DNA of 64,000 bases from Pseudomonadota bacterium (GTDB lineage Bacteria; Pseudomonadota; Gammaproteobacteria; UBA5335). Shown here piece after piece: positions 49,696-60,739 of the stretch. Every line of letters starts with the position of its first letter. Position 1 is the first letter of the stretch. The translations under genes and the position numbers were made by a program. A model generated the notes under the pieces. That model was not told where the DNA came from. It saw only the letters and a program-made list of their open reading frames with translations, and ran no database searches. The stretch lies in NCBI GenBank assembly GCA_002862435.1, contig PKDC01000057.1:62001-126000 (forward strand), given 5' to 3'.

Positions 49696-52031
49696 TCCGC
49701 CCGCTCCGCGAGCGGCCGCACGGAATCAATGGCAGCGAGCACCGCCTCGGGCGTCGCCGGCGCCCGCAGCGCAGGCAGCGCGCCCGCAGCGCCGCAGCTC
49801 GCCACCGCGTCGCGGATGGCGTGGAACACCGAGATCGCCAGCATCAGCGGCGGCTCGCCCACCGCCTTGGAGCGATGGATGCTGTCCTCGCGGTTGGGCG
49901 CACTTTCCAGCAGACGGATATGGGTGACGGCCGGCCAGTCGCGGGCCGTCGGAATCTTGTAGGTCGAGGGCGCATGGGTTTTCAGCTCGCCCCTGGCGTT
50001 CCAGCGCAGCTCCTCCGAGGTCAGCCAGCCGACGCCCTGCAGGAAACCGCCCTCGATCTGGCCCAGATCCAGTGCCGGGTTCAGCGAGCGGCCGGCGTCG
50101 TGGAGGATGTCGACGCGCAGCAACTGCGACTCACCGGTGAGGGTGTCAATCGCCACCTCGGCCACCGCCGCGCCATAGGCGTAGTAGAAAAACGGCCGGC
50201 CGTGCAGGCGGGCACGATCCCAATGGATTTTTGGCGTGGCGTAATAGCCCGTCGCCGACATCGAGATGCGCGCCGCATAGGCCGCGCTGATCACCTGCTT
50301 CCAGGGCAGGATCTCGCCGCCGACCCGCACCTCGGCGTTGGCGAATTGGATCGCCACGGCACGCGCGCCATGGATCTCGCACAGATGGGAAACCAGACGC
50401 TCGCGCAAGGTTTGCGCCGCCGCCTGGGCGGCCTTGCCATTGAGATCGGCGCCGCTGGAGGCGGCGGTGGCCGAGGTGTTGGGCACCTTGCTGGTGTCGG
50501 TGGCCGAGACTCGGATCAGTGCCAGCGGCAGGCCCAGTTCGTCGGCGACCACCTGCGCCACCTTGGTGTGCAGGCCCTGGCCCATCTCGGCGCCGCCGTG
50601 GTTCAGCAGCACGCTGCCATCGGCGTAGATATGCACCAGCGCGCCGGCCTGGTTGTATTGCGTGGCGTTGAAGGAGATACCGAATTTCACCGGCGTCAGC
50701 GCCAGCCCGCGCTTGATGACGGCGTTGCCGGCATTCCATTGCGCGATGCCGGCGCGACGGGCACGGTAGTCGCTGCTGGCTTCCAGTTCATCGGCGATGC
50801 GGTGCAGCAAATTGTCTTCGACGACCTGGCCATAGGGCGTGACGTCGCGCTCGCCGATGCCGTAGAAATTGACCCGGCGCACGTCGAGCGGATCGCGCAT
50901 CAGCGTGCGCGCGATGTCGTCGATGATGTGCTCGATGACCATCATGCCCTGCGGCCCGCCGAAGCCGCGAAATGCCGTGTTGGAGACCGTGTGGGTCTTG
51001 CAGCGGTGCGAGACGATGTCGATGTGCTCGATGAAATAGGCGTTGTCCAGGTGGCACACGGCGCGGTCGTTGACCGGCCCCGACAGGTCCGCCGAATAGC
51101 CGCAGCGCGAGGCGAGCATGACCTTCAGCGCCTGAATGCGGCCGCTCTCATCGAAGCCGACCTCGTAGTCGGCCACGAAGTCGTGGCGCTTGCCGGTGAT
51201 GCGCATGTCGGCCTCGCGGTCGAGGCGCAACTTCACCTCCCGGCCGGTCTGGCGCGCCAGCACCGCCGCCGCGCAGGCGATCAGCGCCGGCTGGCTCTCC
51301 TTGCCGCCGAAACCGCCGCCCATGCGCCGGCACTGCACCACGACATCGTGCTGATCGCAGCCCAGCGCGTCCTTGACCATGTGCTGGACTTCGGTGGGAT
51401 GTTGGGTCGAGCAGTGGATCAGCATGCCGCCGTGCTCCTGCGGAATGGCGATCGCGATCTGGCCTTCGAGATAGAAGTGATCCTGGCCGCCGATTTCGAC
51501 GCTGCCGCGCAAGCGCCGGGGCGCGCTTGCGCAGGCGGCGTCCGGCTCGCCGCGCACCAGATGCTGCGAGGGCAGCACAAAGCTTTGCGCCGCCAGTGCC
51601 GTGCGGACATCGAGAATCGCCGGCAGCTCCTCATAAGTGATCAGCGCCTGGCGCACCGCATGGCGCGCCGCCAGATGGGAAGTCGCCGCCACCGCGAACA
51701 GCGGCTGGCCGGCGTACTGCACAAGATCGGTGGCGAAGATGGGGTCATCGTGGAGGATGCCGCCGTAGTTGTTGGCGCCGGGCACATCGGCCGCAGTGGC
51801 CACGGCGACCACGCCGGGCATCGCCCGCACCGGCGCCAGATCGAGTTGCGTCATGCGACCGTGGGCGACAGCGCTGACGCCAAAGGCCGCGTGCAGGGTG
51901 TTGGCCGGCAGCGGGATATCGTCGCAATAGCGCGCGAGACCCCTGACGTGCAGCGCCGCGCTCTCGTGCGGTTGCGGCGTGCCGACGACGATGCGGCCCG
52001 CGGCGGTGACTGTCACTGCGCGGCCGCTCAT
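49692..52031 (-). CDS. xdhB: Xanthine dehydrogenase molybdopterin-binding subunit
   Basis: YCDDIPLPANTLHAAFG; FYLEGQIAIAIP; RRMGGGFGGKESQ; FRGFGGPQGMMVIE; GGAEMGQGLHTKVAQV. Confidence 0.96.
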   Translation of the reverse strand: MSGRAVTVTAAGRIVVGTPQPHESAALHVRGLARYCDDIPLPANTLHAAFGVSAVAHGRMTQLDLAPVRAMPGVVAVATAADVPGANNYGGILHDDPIFATDLVQYAGQPLFAVAATSHLAARHAVRQALITYEELPAILDVRTALAAQSFVLPSQHLVRGEPDAACASAPRRLRGSVEIGGQDHFYLEGQIAIAIPQEHGGMLIHCSTQHPTEVQHMVKDALGCDQHDVVVQCRRMGGGFGGKESQPALIACAAAVLARQTGREVKLRLDREADMRITGKRHDFVADYEVGFDESGRIQALKVMLASRCGYSADLSGPVNDRAVCHLDNAYFIEHIDIVSHRCKTHTVSNTAFRGFGGPQGMMVIEHIIDDIARTLMRDPLDVRRVNFYGIGERDVTPYGQVVEDNLLHRIADELEASSDYRARRAGIAQWNAGNAVIKRGLALTPVKFGISFNATQYNQAGALVHIYADGSVLLNHGGAEMGQGLHTKVAQVVADELGLPLALIRVSATDTSKVPNTSATAASSGADLNGKAAQAAAQTLRERLVSHLCEIHGARAVAIQFANAEVRVGGEILPWKQVISAAYAARISMSATGYYATPKIHWDRARLHGRPFFYYAYGAAVAEVAIDTLTGESQLLRVDILHDAGRSLNPALDLGQIEGGFLQGVGWLTSEELRWNARGELKTHAPSTYKIPTARDWPAVTHIRLLESAPNREDSIHRSKAVGEPPLMLAISVFHAIRDAVASCGAAGALPALRAPATPEAVLAAIDSVRPLAERAE

Positions 52032-53509
52032 GCGCTGGCCGCCTGCACGGAAACGTCGTGCGTGCGCAGTGACCGCGCCGTGCTTTCCATCTGGAAGCGC
52101 CGCAGCAGGTTGCCGGCCGCGCGCGTGCGATAGCCGGCGCTCGCCCGCAGGTCGTCCAGGGGCTGGAAATCCGTTGCCAGCGCGGCGATCGCGGCTTCGA
52201 TGCCGGTCGCGCTCCACGGGCAACCGCGCAGGGCCGCTTCGGCAGCCGCTGCGCGTTTGGGTATCGCCGCCATGCCGCCGAAGGCGAGACGCGCGTCGAC
52301 AACGACATCGCGCTCGATCTGGACGGCGAAGGCGGCGCAGACCGCGGAGATATCCTGGTCGATGCGCTTCGCGACCTTGTAGGCGGCATAACGCCAGCCC
52401 GGCTGCGGCGCCGGCAGCAGCAGAAGCGTGATGAATTCGCCCCGCGCCAGCGCGGTTTTCTGGTAGCCCAGATAAAACAGGTCGAGCGGCAGCTCGCGCG
52501 TCGCAGTCCCGCAGCGCAAGCGCAGCCGGGCATCGAGGGCGAGCAGCGCCGGCATCGAATCGCCGATGGGCGAGCCGTTGGCGATGTTGCCGCACAGGGT
52601 GCCGGCGTTGCAGACCGGCGGCGAGGCGAAGCGGCGCGCCAGCTCGGCCAGCGCCGGATACAGCGCAACGATGGCGGCCCAGGCATCGGTCAGGTTGACC
52701 GCCGCGCCGATGGCGAGACTGCCGTCGGCGGCGGTGTCGATGGTGGCGAGTTCCGCGACCTCGCCGATGTAGAGGATGGGCGGCAGCTCGCGCAGTTGCT
52801 GGGTGACCCACAGGCCGACATCGGTGCCGCCGGCCAGAATCAGCGCCTCGGGCTCGGCGCGCCGAGCAGCGGCGAACTGATCGATGGTGCGCGGCGCGGT
52901 GAATCCCGGCAGCTCAAGAGCCTGCTCGCGGCGGATCGCCCGCAGCGCCGCCAGACGGGGTGGCGCCTGTGCATCCGCGCGGCTCCAGCGTTGTGGCGCC
53001 GGCAGACCGAAGCAGGCAGCGCCGGCGTCGATGATGGGCCGATAGCCGGTGCAGCGGCACAGGTTGCCGGCCAGCGCATCGATGAGGGACTCGCGCGTAG
53101 TGGTTTCGTGCTGCAGATAGTGCGCGAACAAGGACATCACGAAGCCCGGCGTGCAGAAACCGCACTGCGAGGCGTGGCCATCGACCAGCGCCTGCTGTAC
53201 CGGATGCAGTTCGCCGTCGGACACTGCCAGGCTTTCCACCGTGACCAGCTCACAGCCGTCGATGGTCGGCAGCAGGCGGATGCAACTGTTGACCGCGCGC
53301 CAATCGATGCCGTCGTCCCCGGCGCGCGGCCGGCCAAGGACGACGGTGCAGGCACCGCAATCGCCCTCGGCGCAGCCCTCCTTTGTCCCGGTGCGGCCGG
53401 CGACCTCGCGCAGATAGTCGAGCAGCGTCGCGGTCGGCGGCAGCGGTGGCGCGAGCACGGTTTCCCCGTCGAGAACGAAGCGCACGCACTGGGGTTCGGC
53501 CGCGGTCAT
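52028..53509 (-). CDS. xdhA: Xanthine dehydrogenase small subunit (2Fe-2S plus FAD domains)
   Basis: GTKEGCAEGDCGACTVVLG; GHASQCGFCTPGFVMSLFA; GNLCRCTGYRPIIDA; NAGTLCGNIANGSPIGD. Confidence 0.96.
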   Translation of the reverse strand: MTAAEPQCVRFVLDGETVLAPPLPPTATLLDYLREVAGRTGTKEGCAEGDCGACTVVLGRPRAGDDGIDWRAVNSCIRLLPTIDGCELVTVESLAVSDGELHPVQQALVDGHASQCGFCTPGFVMSLFAHYLQHETTTRESLIDALAGNLCRCTGYRPIIDAGAACFGLPAPQRWSRADAQAPPRLAALRAIRREQALELPGFTAPRTIDQFAAARRAEPEALILAGGTDVGLWVTQQLRELPPILYIGEVAELATIDTAADGSLAIGAAVNLTDAWAAIVALYPALAELARRFASPPVCNAGTLCGNIANGSPIGDSMPALLALDARLRLRCGTATRELPLDLFYLGYQKTALARGEFITLLLLPAPQPGWRYAAYKVAKRIDQDISAVCAAFAVQIERDVVVDARLAFGGMAAIPKRAAAAEAALRGCPWSATGIEAAIAALATDFQPLDDLRASAGYRTRAAGNLLRRFQMESTARSLRTHDVSVQAASA

Positions 53510-53859
53510 CAGCTGCCCCGGTAGCTGGTGTAGCTCCACGGCGATACCAGCAGCGGCACATGGCAGTTGCCGGTGGCATCGGCGATACCGAAGCGCAGCG
53601 TCACACAGTCAAGGAACGGCGGTCGCGGCAGCGCCGGATCGCGCGGGCGAAAATAGCCATCGACATCGAACACCAGCTCGTAGATGCCGGCGGTGAAGGC
53701 CGCGCCCGCCAGCATTGGCGCGTCGGTGCGGCCGTCACTGTTGGTCAGCGCGCGCAGCAGGGACTCGCGATCAGCGCCACAGCGGAACAGTTCCAGCGCC
53801 ATGCCGGCGGCAGGAATGCCGTTAGCAGTATCGAGAACATGTGTGCTGAGCTTGCCCAT
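53509..53859 (-). CDS. hiuH: 5-hydroxyisourate hydrolase
   Basis: [22 protein letters not shown] ... C-terminal [16 protein letters not shown] (YRGS signature). Confidence 0.96.
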   Translation of the reverse strand: MGKLSTHVLDTANGIPAAGMALELFRCGADRESLLRALTNSDGRTDAPMLAGAAFTAGIYELVFDVDGYFRPRDPALPRPPFLDCVTLRFGIADATGNCHVPLLVSPWSYTSYRGS

Positions 53860-54212
53860 GGGTCTTGAATCCGGATACCCCGCATGGGGTCGTGAACGGC
53901 TGACTTCTGGATCGCGCAGGCTTACTCAGCAAACGCCATGCCACTTCCCGGCGTGCCGAGAGGCCGTCTCGCGGGGCGCCCTGAGCGTCATGCGGCATCA
54001 TGGCGGGCGGGCGATCGCCACAAAGTCGTGCATGCACGCACCATCGGGGAACATCAGCGCATGGACTGTCCTCTCCCGATCCACACGCTGCGGCATCCAT
54101 GCACGGCGCCGCCGAGGTAATGAAGCGGGTACAAAGCCTGTGCTCGCATTCTTGCGCCGCGGCATTCGCGCACCCACCCCCCATGGCATAAGCATTGCAC
54201 TTGGATTCAGGC

Positions 54213-54231
54213 GTACACACGCTTGTATACA
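54213..54231. promoter_or_regulatory. Candidate operator/promoter element upstream of the BMP-type binding protein
   Basis: GTACACACGCTTGTATACA: inverted TACA-N6-TGTA and a perfect TGTATACA palindrome 48-66 bp upstream of the ATG in the divergent intergenic region. Confidence 0.35.
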
Positions 54232-54278
54232 CGGAATCGCGCCACCGCCTCGCGCCATCCACATCATCCGGGGGTTTC

Positions 54279-55370
54279 ATGAAAGGTCTTTGCCATGGTT
54301 TGCGTGCGCGTGGGGTCACGCTCTTGCTGAGCTTGAGTCTTGCGCTTGCCACCGGCGTCGTCGCCGCCGAACCCCTCAAGGTGGCCTTCGTCTATGTGGG
54401 CCCGGTCGGCGATGCCGGCTGGACCTACGCCCATGACCAGGGCCGGCTGATGTTGGAGAAGGAACTCGGCGACAAGGTCAAGACCACTTACGTCGAGAGC
54501 GTGCCCGAGGGTGCCGATGCCGAGCGTGTGATTCGACAGCTCGCGGTGGATGGCAATCAGCTGATCTTCACGACCTCCTTTGGCTACATGGAGCCCACAC
54601 TGAAGGTCGCAAAGGCCTTCCCGAAAGTGACGTTTGAACACGCCACCGGCTTCAAGACCGCCAAGAACTTGGGCGTGTACGAGACGCGCTTCTATGAGGG
54701 CGCCTATCTGCTCGGCATCCTTGCCGGCGGCATGAGCAAGACCGACACCGTCGGTTTTGTCGGCTCCTTCCCGATCCCGGAGGTGATCCGCAACATCAAC
54801 GCCTTCACGCTGGGCGCGCAGAGCGTGAACCCGAAGATCAAGACCAAGGTGATCTGGGTGAACACTTGGTACGACCCAGGCAAGGAGCGCCAGGCCGCCG
54901 AGACCCTGGTGGCCCAGGGGGCGGACGTGATGTGCCAGAACACCGACTCGCCGGCGACGCTGCAGGTCGCCCAGGAAAAGGGCGTCTACGCCTGCGGTTG
55001 GGATAGCGACATGGCCCGCTTCGCGCCCAAGGCGCAGCTTTCGGCCAACATCAACAACTGGGGTCCGCACTATGTGAAGAGCGCGCAGGCGGTGCTGGCG
55101 GGCACCTGGAAATCTGGTGATGCCAAACTTGGCATCGCCGAGGACGCGATCCATCTGGCGCCCGTGTTGCCGGTCGTGCCGGCGCCCATCAAGAAAATCT
55201 TTGACGACAAGATGGCGGCCATCAAGAGTGGCAGCTTCAAGCCCTTCAGCGGGCCGTTGAAGGATCAGACGGGCACGCTGAAAGTCGCCGCCGGGGCGGA
55301 GCTAACGCTGCCTGAATTGATGTCGATGAACTGGTATGTGGCCGGCGTCGAAGGATCCATCCCCAAGTAA
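54279..55370 (+). CDS. BMP-family ABC transporter substrate-binding protein
   Basis: Signal peptide; VAFVYVGPVGDAGWTYAHDQGRLMLEKELGDKVKTTYVESVPEGADAERV; QGADVMCQNTDSPATLQVAQEKGVYACGWDSDM. Confidence 0.95.
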   Translation: MKGLCHGLRARGVTLLLSLSLALATGVVAAEPLKVAFVYVGPVGDAGWTYAHDQGRLMLEKELGDKVKTTYVESVPEGADAERVIRQLAVDGNQLIFTTSFGYMEPTLKVAKAFPKVTFEHATGFKTAKNLGVYETRFYEGAYLLGILAGGMSKTDTVGFVGSFPIPEVIRNINAFTLGAQSVNPKIKTKVIWVNTWYDPGKERQAAETLVAQGADVMCQNTDSPATLQVAQEKGVYACGWDSDMARFAPKAQLSANINNWGPHYVKSAQAVLAGTWKSGDAKLGIAEDAIHLAPVLPVVPAPIKKIFDDKMAAIKSGSFKPFSGPLKDQTGTLKVAAGAELTLPELMSMNWYVAGVEGSIPK

Positions 55371-55439
55371 ACCAGGCGCGATCGCGCACAGGAACGGCAT
55401 CCATGGGGATTCAGTACGGCCTTGATCCGACTGGGATGA

Positions 55440-56477
<1,038 letters not shown>

Positions 56478-56613
56478 ACAAGCCTTGAACGCCTGGCTTC
56501 GACTCGCCAAGACCCGTGGTGAATGGCGTTCGGAGTAGGCGTCGTTTTTTCGGCCTGGTCGCGGGAGTTGATGCGCCCCCTATCCCCTCACCCCGGTTCC
56601 GCACCGCCACTGC

Positions 56614-58005
56614 TCAGCCCTGCAGTTGCCGGCTGGCGCGGCGATGCCGTTCGATCAGCGGCGGCAGATCGACCCCAAGCAGCCTGCCGTCCTCGATCAC
56701 CACCCGGCCATTGATGATCGACAGCCAGGCGCTGGCCGGGGCGCAGGTCAGCAGGCTCGCGACCGGGTCCGACTGGCCGCCGGCATGCGCTAGATCATCC
56801 ATCCGGAACGCGACCAGATCGGCGGCCTTGCCGGCCTCCAGGCTGCCGAGATCGTCGCGGCCCAGGATCGCCGCACCGCCGCGGGTCGCCAGCCGTAGCG
56901 CCTCGCGCGCTGACATGCGGTCGGCGCGGGACTCGAAGCCCGGCCAGCCGACGCGCTGCAGCAGCATCGCCTGGCGCGCTTCGCCGAGCAGGTGGTTGCC
57001 GTCGTTGCTGGCCGAGCCGTCGACGCCGAGGCCGAGACGCACGCCGCGATCGAGCATCTCGCGCACCGGCGCGATGCCGGAGGCGAGGATCATGTTGCTG
57101 CTCGGACAATGGCAGACGCCGCTGCAGCTGTGCGCGAGCTTGCCGATGTCGGCGCTGCTGGGGTGGACCATGTGCGCGAACCAGACGTCGTCGCCGAGCC
57201 AGCCCAGCGATTCGGCGTAGTCGACCGGCCGCAGGCCGAATTTCTCGACGCAGTAGCGATCCTCATCCGCCGTCTCGCCCAGATGCGTGTGCAGCCGCAC
57301 CGCGCGCTGGCTGCGCGCCAGTGCCGCAGTCTCGCGCATCAGCGCGGCGCTGACCGAGAACGGCGAGCAGGGCGCCAGCCCAATCCGCAGCATCGAGCCC
57401 GGCGCCGGGTCATGGAACTGCGCGATGACGCGCTGGCAGTCGGCGAGGATGGCGTCCTCATCCTCCACCAGGGCGTCGGGCGGCAGGCCGCCCTGGCGCT
57501 CGCCGACACTCATCGATCCGCGCGTCGGATGGAAGCGCACGCCCAGTTCCCGGGCGGCGGCGATCGCGTCATCGAGCTGCGCGCCGTTGGGAAACATGTA
57601 CAGGTGATCGGCGACCGTGGTCGCGCCCGACAGCAGCAGCTCGCAAAGCCCGACTTTGGCGCTGACGTAGACCGCTTCCGGGTCCATGCGGCCCCAGATC
57701 GGGTACAGCTTCTTCAGCCAGTCGAACAGCACCAGGCCGCCGCCGGTGCCGATGCTGCGGGTCAGCGTCTGGAACAGGTGGTGGTGGCCATTGATCAGTC
57801 CCGGCATCAGCACGCAACCGGACACATCGAAGCGCCGATCCGGCGCGCGTTCGGCCGGCGCCTCGGCAATCCAAGCCTCGAGTTCGGCGCTGCTGCCGAC
57901 CTTCTCGATCCAGCCGTCGCGCAGCATCACCGCCCCGCCCTGGATCTCGCGGCCGGCATCGTCGTGGGTGACCAGCACGTCGGCGCCGCTGAGCAGTTGT
58001 CGCAT
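56614..58005 (-). CDS. Amidohydrolase, probable 8-oxoguanine deaminase
   Basis: LMPGLINGHHHLFQTLTRSIGTGGGLVLFDWLKKLYPIW; LHTHLGETADEDRYC; CHCPSSNMILASGIAPVREMLDRGVRLGLGVDGSASND. Confidence 0.85.
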   Translation of the reverse strand: MRQLLSGADVLVTHDDAGREIQGGAVMLRDGWIEKVGSSAELEAWIAEAPAERAPDRRFDVSGCVLMPGLINGHHHLFQTLTRSIGTGGGLVLFDWLKKLYPIWGRMDPEAVYVSAKVGLCELLLSGATTVADHLYMFPNGAQLDDAIAAARELGVRFHPTRGSMSVGERQGGLPPDALVEDEDAILADCQRVIAQFHDPAPGSMLRIGLAPCSPFSVSAALMRETAALARSQRAVRLHTHLGETADEDRYCVEKFGLRPVDYAESLGWLGDDVWFAHMVHPSSADIGKLAHSCSGVCHCPSSNMILASGIAPVREMLDRGVRLGLGVDGSASNDGNHLLGEARQAMLLQRVGWPGFESRADRMSAREALRLATRGGAAILGRDDLGSLEAGKAADLVAFRMDDLAHAGGQSDPVASLLTCAPASAWLSIINGRVVIEDGRLLGVDLPPLIERHRRASRQLQG

Positions 58006-58009
58006 CGGC

Positions 58010-59113
58010 TCAGGCTCCGTCCCGCGCGGCCTTGAGGCGCTCGGCTTCGCGGCCGGCGGCGGTGTTCGGCGTGCCGGCACGCGAGCCGGCGAGCTTGGCG
58101 GCCAGGTGATCGGCGACACGGATTGGCGGATCGCCGCTGCCGTCGGCGCCCCGACAGGAGGCGATGGTCTCGATCAGCGCATCGAAATTGCCGTCGTGGA
58201 AATAGGCCGCCGAGCGCCGGCGGACGATGCGGCCATCGACCACCGGCGGCTGCACGCGGTGCAGGGTCGAGCGCCAACGCTCATGGGTCCAGCGGGCGGT
58301 CAGGTCGCCGAGATTGACGAGCAGCGCGCCCGGCGCCGGCTGCACGTCGTGCCAGACGCCATCGCCGCCGAGCACCTGCAGGCCCGGCACCGGGTCCGCC
58401 CAGAGCACGGTGACGATGCCGTAATCGGTGTGCGCGCCCATGCCGGTCGGCGTCCCCTGCCCGATCGCGAGTCCCGGCGGCAGCGCGTAATGATTCATCC
58501 GCAGCACATCGATCGAATGGTCGGTGACGCTGGCGAACACCTGCGGATCGACACCGAGCGCGTCGGCGAAGATCCGGCACAGGGTGCGGGCGACGCGACC
58601 CGCCTGCTCGAAATAGGCCCAGACCGTGCGCTGGAACTGCGCAGCGTCGAAGTCGGCGCTGCTCGCCGGCCAACGATTGGCGGCATATAGATCCGTCGGC
58701 AGCGACAGCTCCGGAAACGCGGCGGCGCTGGTACCCACATTGAAGGCCTCGAAATAGTCCTTGAGCGGCGCCGCAGACGCCAAGCCCAGCGACAGGCTCA
58801 AGGATTCACTGTACGGCGGCGCATAGCCGCGATTGATCTCCGGCGGCGCGCGGTCGCGCAGCTTGCGCTCCAGCGGCTGGGAGAAGTACGCATCGATCGC
58901 CGCCGCGAGCCCGGCGAGCGTCGCCTCCGGCACACCATGCCCACGGATCTGCACGAAGCCGACCTCGCGACAGGCCGCGTCCAGCTCCACAGCAACACGC
59001 ACCCGAGCCGCGTCGTCACCGCCGCTCACATACGGCGCGATATCGACAATCGGCACGGCAAACGCCGGTGGTGCGTCCGGCGGCGCCTGGGGATCGCTGG
59101 GCAATATGGCCAT
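58010..59113 (-). CDS. Isopenicillin N synthase-like Fe(II)/2-oxoglutarate dioxygenase
   Basis: VPIVDIAPYVSGG; MGAHTDYGIVTVLWADPVPGLQVLG (HxD); LLVNLGDLTARWTHERWRSTLHRV (distal His); RRSAAYFHDGNFDALIE. Confidence 0.9.
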   Translation of the reverse strand: MAILPSDPQAPPDAPPAFAVPIVDIAPYVSGGDDAARVRVAVELDAACREVGFVQIRGHGVPEATLAGLAAAIDAYFSQPLERKLRDRAPPEINRGYAPPYSESLSLSLGLASAAPLKDYFEAFNVGTSAAAFPELSLPTDLYAANRWPASSADFDAAQFQRTVWAYFEQAGRVARTLCRIFADALGVDPQVFASVTDHSIDVLRMNHYALPPGLAIGQGTPTGMGAHTDYGIVTVLWADPVPGLQVLGGDGVWHDVQPAPGALLVNLGDLTARWTHERWRSTLHRVQPPVVDGRIVRRRSAAYFHDGNFDALIETIASCRGADGSGDPPIRVADHLAAKLAGSRAGTPNTAAGREAERLKAARDGA

Positions 59114-59350
59114 TGGGTCTCCTGCATGCCCCGCCGGGGCGGCAACCGATGGGATTGGCCGGATTCGCACGCAACGCGCCGTTGGCAACCCGGCATTCGA
59201 CTTAACCGAGAAGGATGCAATTGGCCTGCCGGTTTCTGCACAGCGAATGTGTCCCATCGCCCCGGCCGCGCGCAACAGCGCTCAGCGACAGGCTCCGGAC
59301 GGCTCTCTCGGCGGACTTGCCTTGTAGGGCAGCAAGAAGTCGCCCTTGAT

Positions 59351-60646
59351 TTAGGGCAATTCCAGATCCCCCAACCCTTTCTCGTTCTCACGTGTCACGA
59401 TCGGCGGCGCGAGCTCAGGCGCGAGTTGGTCGTAGACTTGAGCCACGGCCAGACGCAGGTTCTGCAGATAGCCCCAACAGTGGCTTTCGTCCACCGCCGT
59501 GAACACGATCGAGGTCAACGCCACCGGATCGACTTCCTCGTCGCGCTCCTTGGCGTGCATGAAGTTATTGCGCAGGTCGCGCACCGTCTCCAGCGCGTCA
59601 TAGGGCGGTTGCCCCTCTACCAGCGGCACGAAGCTCCGGCCAGCGGCTTGAGCCAGCGCCGCCCCGGCCTCGTTCATCTTCTGCACCGGCGTCCGCTTGT
59701 CGCGGTAGTGGGGATGGACCATTGTCTGCTGGAACACCAGCCGGTTGCCAATCGCCTCGGCGCAGGCTGCAACTGCGACAACGCAATAGACGCCGTGGAA
59801 GAACGCACCTTCTGTATCGCGCTTCTGCATGTTGGCCTTTAACTCATGCAACTCGCGCAGCGCCTTTTCGTAGTGCAGCAGCGCGAACGACAGTTCGATG
59901 CGCGGCTGACCGGCAGCGTCATGAGTCAGCCGGCCGTAGCGGGTCAGTGTCGGCGCGATGTAGTCGAACGGTTTTTCCAGCGGCTCGCGCTCGCGATGGT
60001 GTTTCATCGCCGCCGCGTGGATTTTCCCGTTCTCGACGAACATCGCATCCAGCAGCGTGGCTAGGCGACCGATGTCGCGTGGCGCATCGCGCGGCCCGTT
60101 GACATAGTCCGCATGGAAGATGCGAACCATTTCCGCCAGCGGGCCGAAATCGACGTGCGAAGAACGCGGTCGGCTGTGCCCATCGACAGTGACCAGCTCA
60201 GCGAAACTACGCTGATAGCTGCCACTGCGGTCCATAAAGATGTATTGCGTCCCGAGCGCGGCGAACGGGTGCATCCCGATGTAGAAGGGGTCGTTGAAGT
60301 AAATCATCCATTGGGCACGCGGGTTGGCCATACCTTCGACGATCACCTGCGCCTCCGGCGACATCCCCGCATCGACGCCACCACCCATGAATACATTGAG
60401 CAGTCGGCTCCCACCTTCGTCTGGCCGCATGTTCTGCATCAGGCGGCCGTTGGCGAACACGACAAACTCGTGGATTTCGTTGCGGCACGCCTCGATCCGC
60501 GCGATATCCACCGCCAGGAACGGATAAGTCTTGATCGGAACCCACACGTCGCGGAATCGCTGCAGCACGTGCTCAACTCGCAACCAATCCGACACCTGCG
60601 TATCCGGCAGGGTTTCGCCGTTGACCCCTTCAAAACGCTGCTGCAC
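59351..60646 (-). CDS. Hypothetical protein with C-terminal HEPN-like Rx4H motif
   Basis: 431-aa frame; ALETVRDLRNNFMHAKERDEEVDPVALTSIVF (RNNFMH) in a predicted all-helical C-terminal region. Confidence 0.75.
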   Translation of the reverse strand: MQQRFEGVNGETLPDTQVSDWLRVEHVLQRFRDVWVPIKTYPFLAVDIARIEACRNEIHEFVVFANGRLMQNMRPDEGGSRLLNVFMGGGVDAGMSPEAQVIVEGMANPRAQWMIYFNDPFYIGMHPFAALGTQYIFMDRSGSYQRSFAELVTVDGHSRPRSSHVDFGPLAEMVRIFHADYVNGPRDAPRDIGRLATLLDAMFVENGKIHAAAMKHHREREPLEKPFDYIAPTLTRYGRLTHDAAGQPRIELSFALLHYEKALRELHELKANMQKRDTEGAFFHGVYCVVAVAACAEAIGNRLVFQQTMVHPHYRDKRTPVQKMNEAGAALAQAAGRSFVPLVEGQPPYDALETVRDLRNNFMHAKERDEEVDPVALTSIVFTAVDESHCWGYLQNLRLAVAQVYDQLAPELAPPIVTRENEKGLGDLELP

Positions 60647-60739
60647 GTTCCACCCCAGCGGTTGCCGTCGATTCCCAAAGGTTAGATGGTATTAGACGAG
60701 CATGTCCGCATGCAGTGGAGACACTCTCTCCACGGACGT

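Noticed and set aside
49692-52811. 1039-aa minus-strand ORF and similar overlong frames (46895-49729, 44873-46696)
   Set aside because: High-GC shadow extensions upstream of the true xdhB, ABC ATPase and permease starts; true starts are supported by motif positions and 4-bp overlaps.
53938-54200. Short ORFs in the hiuH/BMP intergenic region
   Set aside because: Overlap each other on both strands, no RBS or family signal; better explained as a regulatory spacer.
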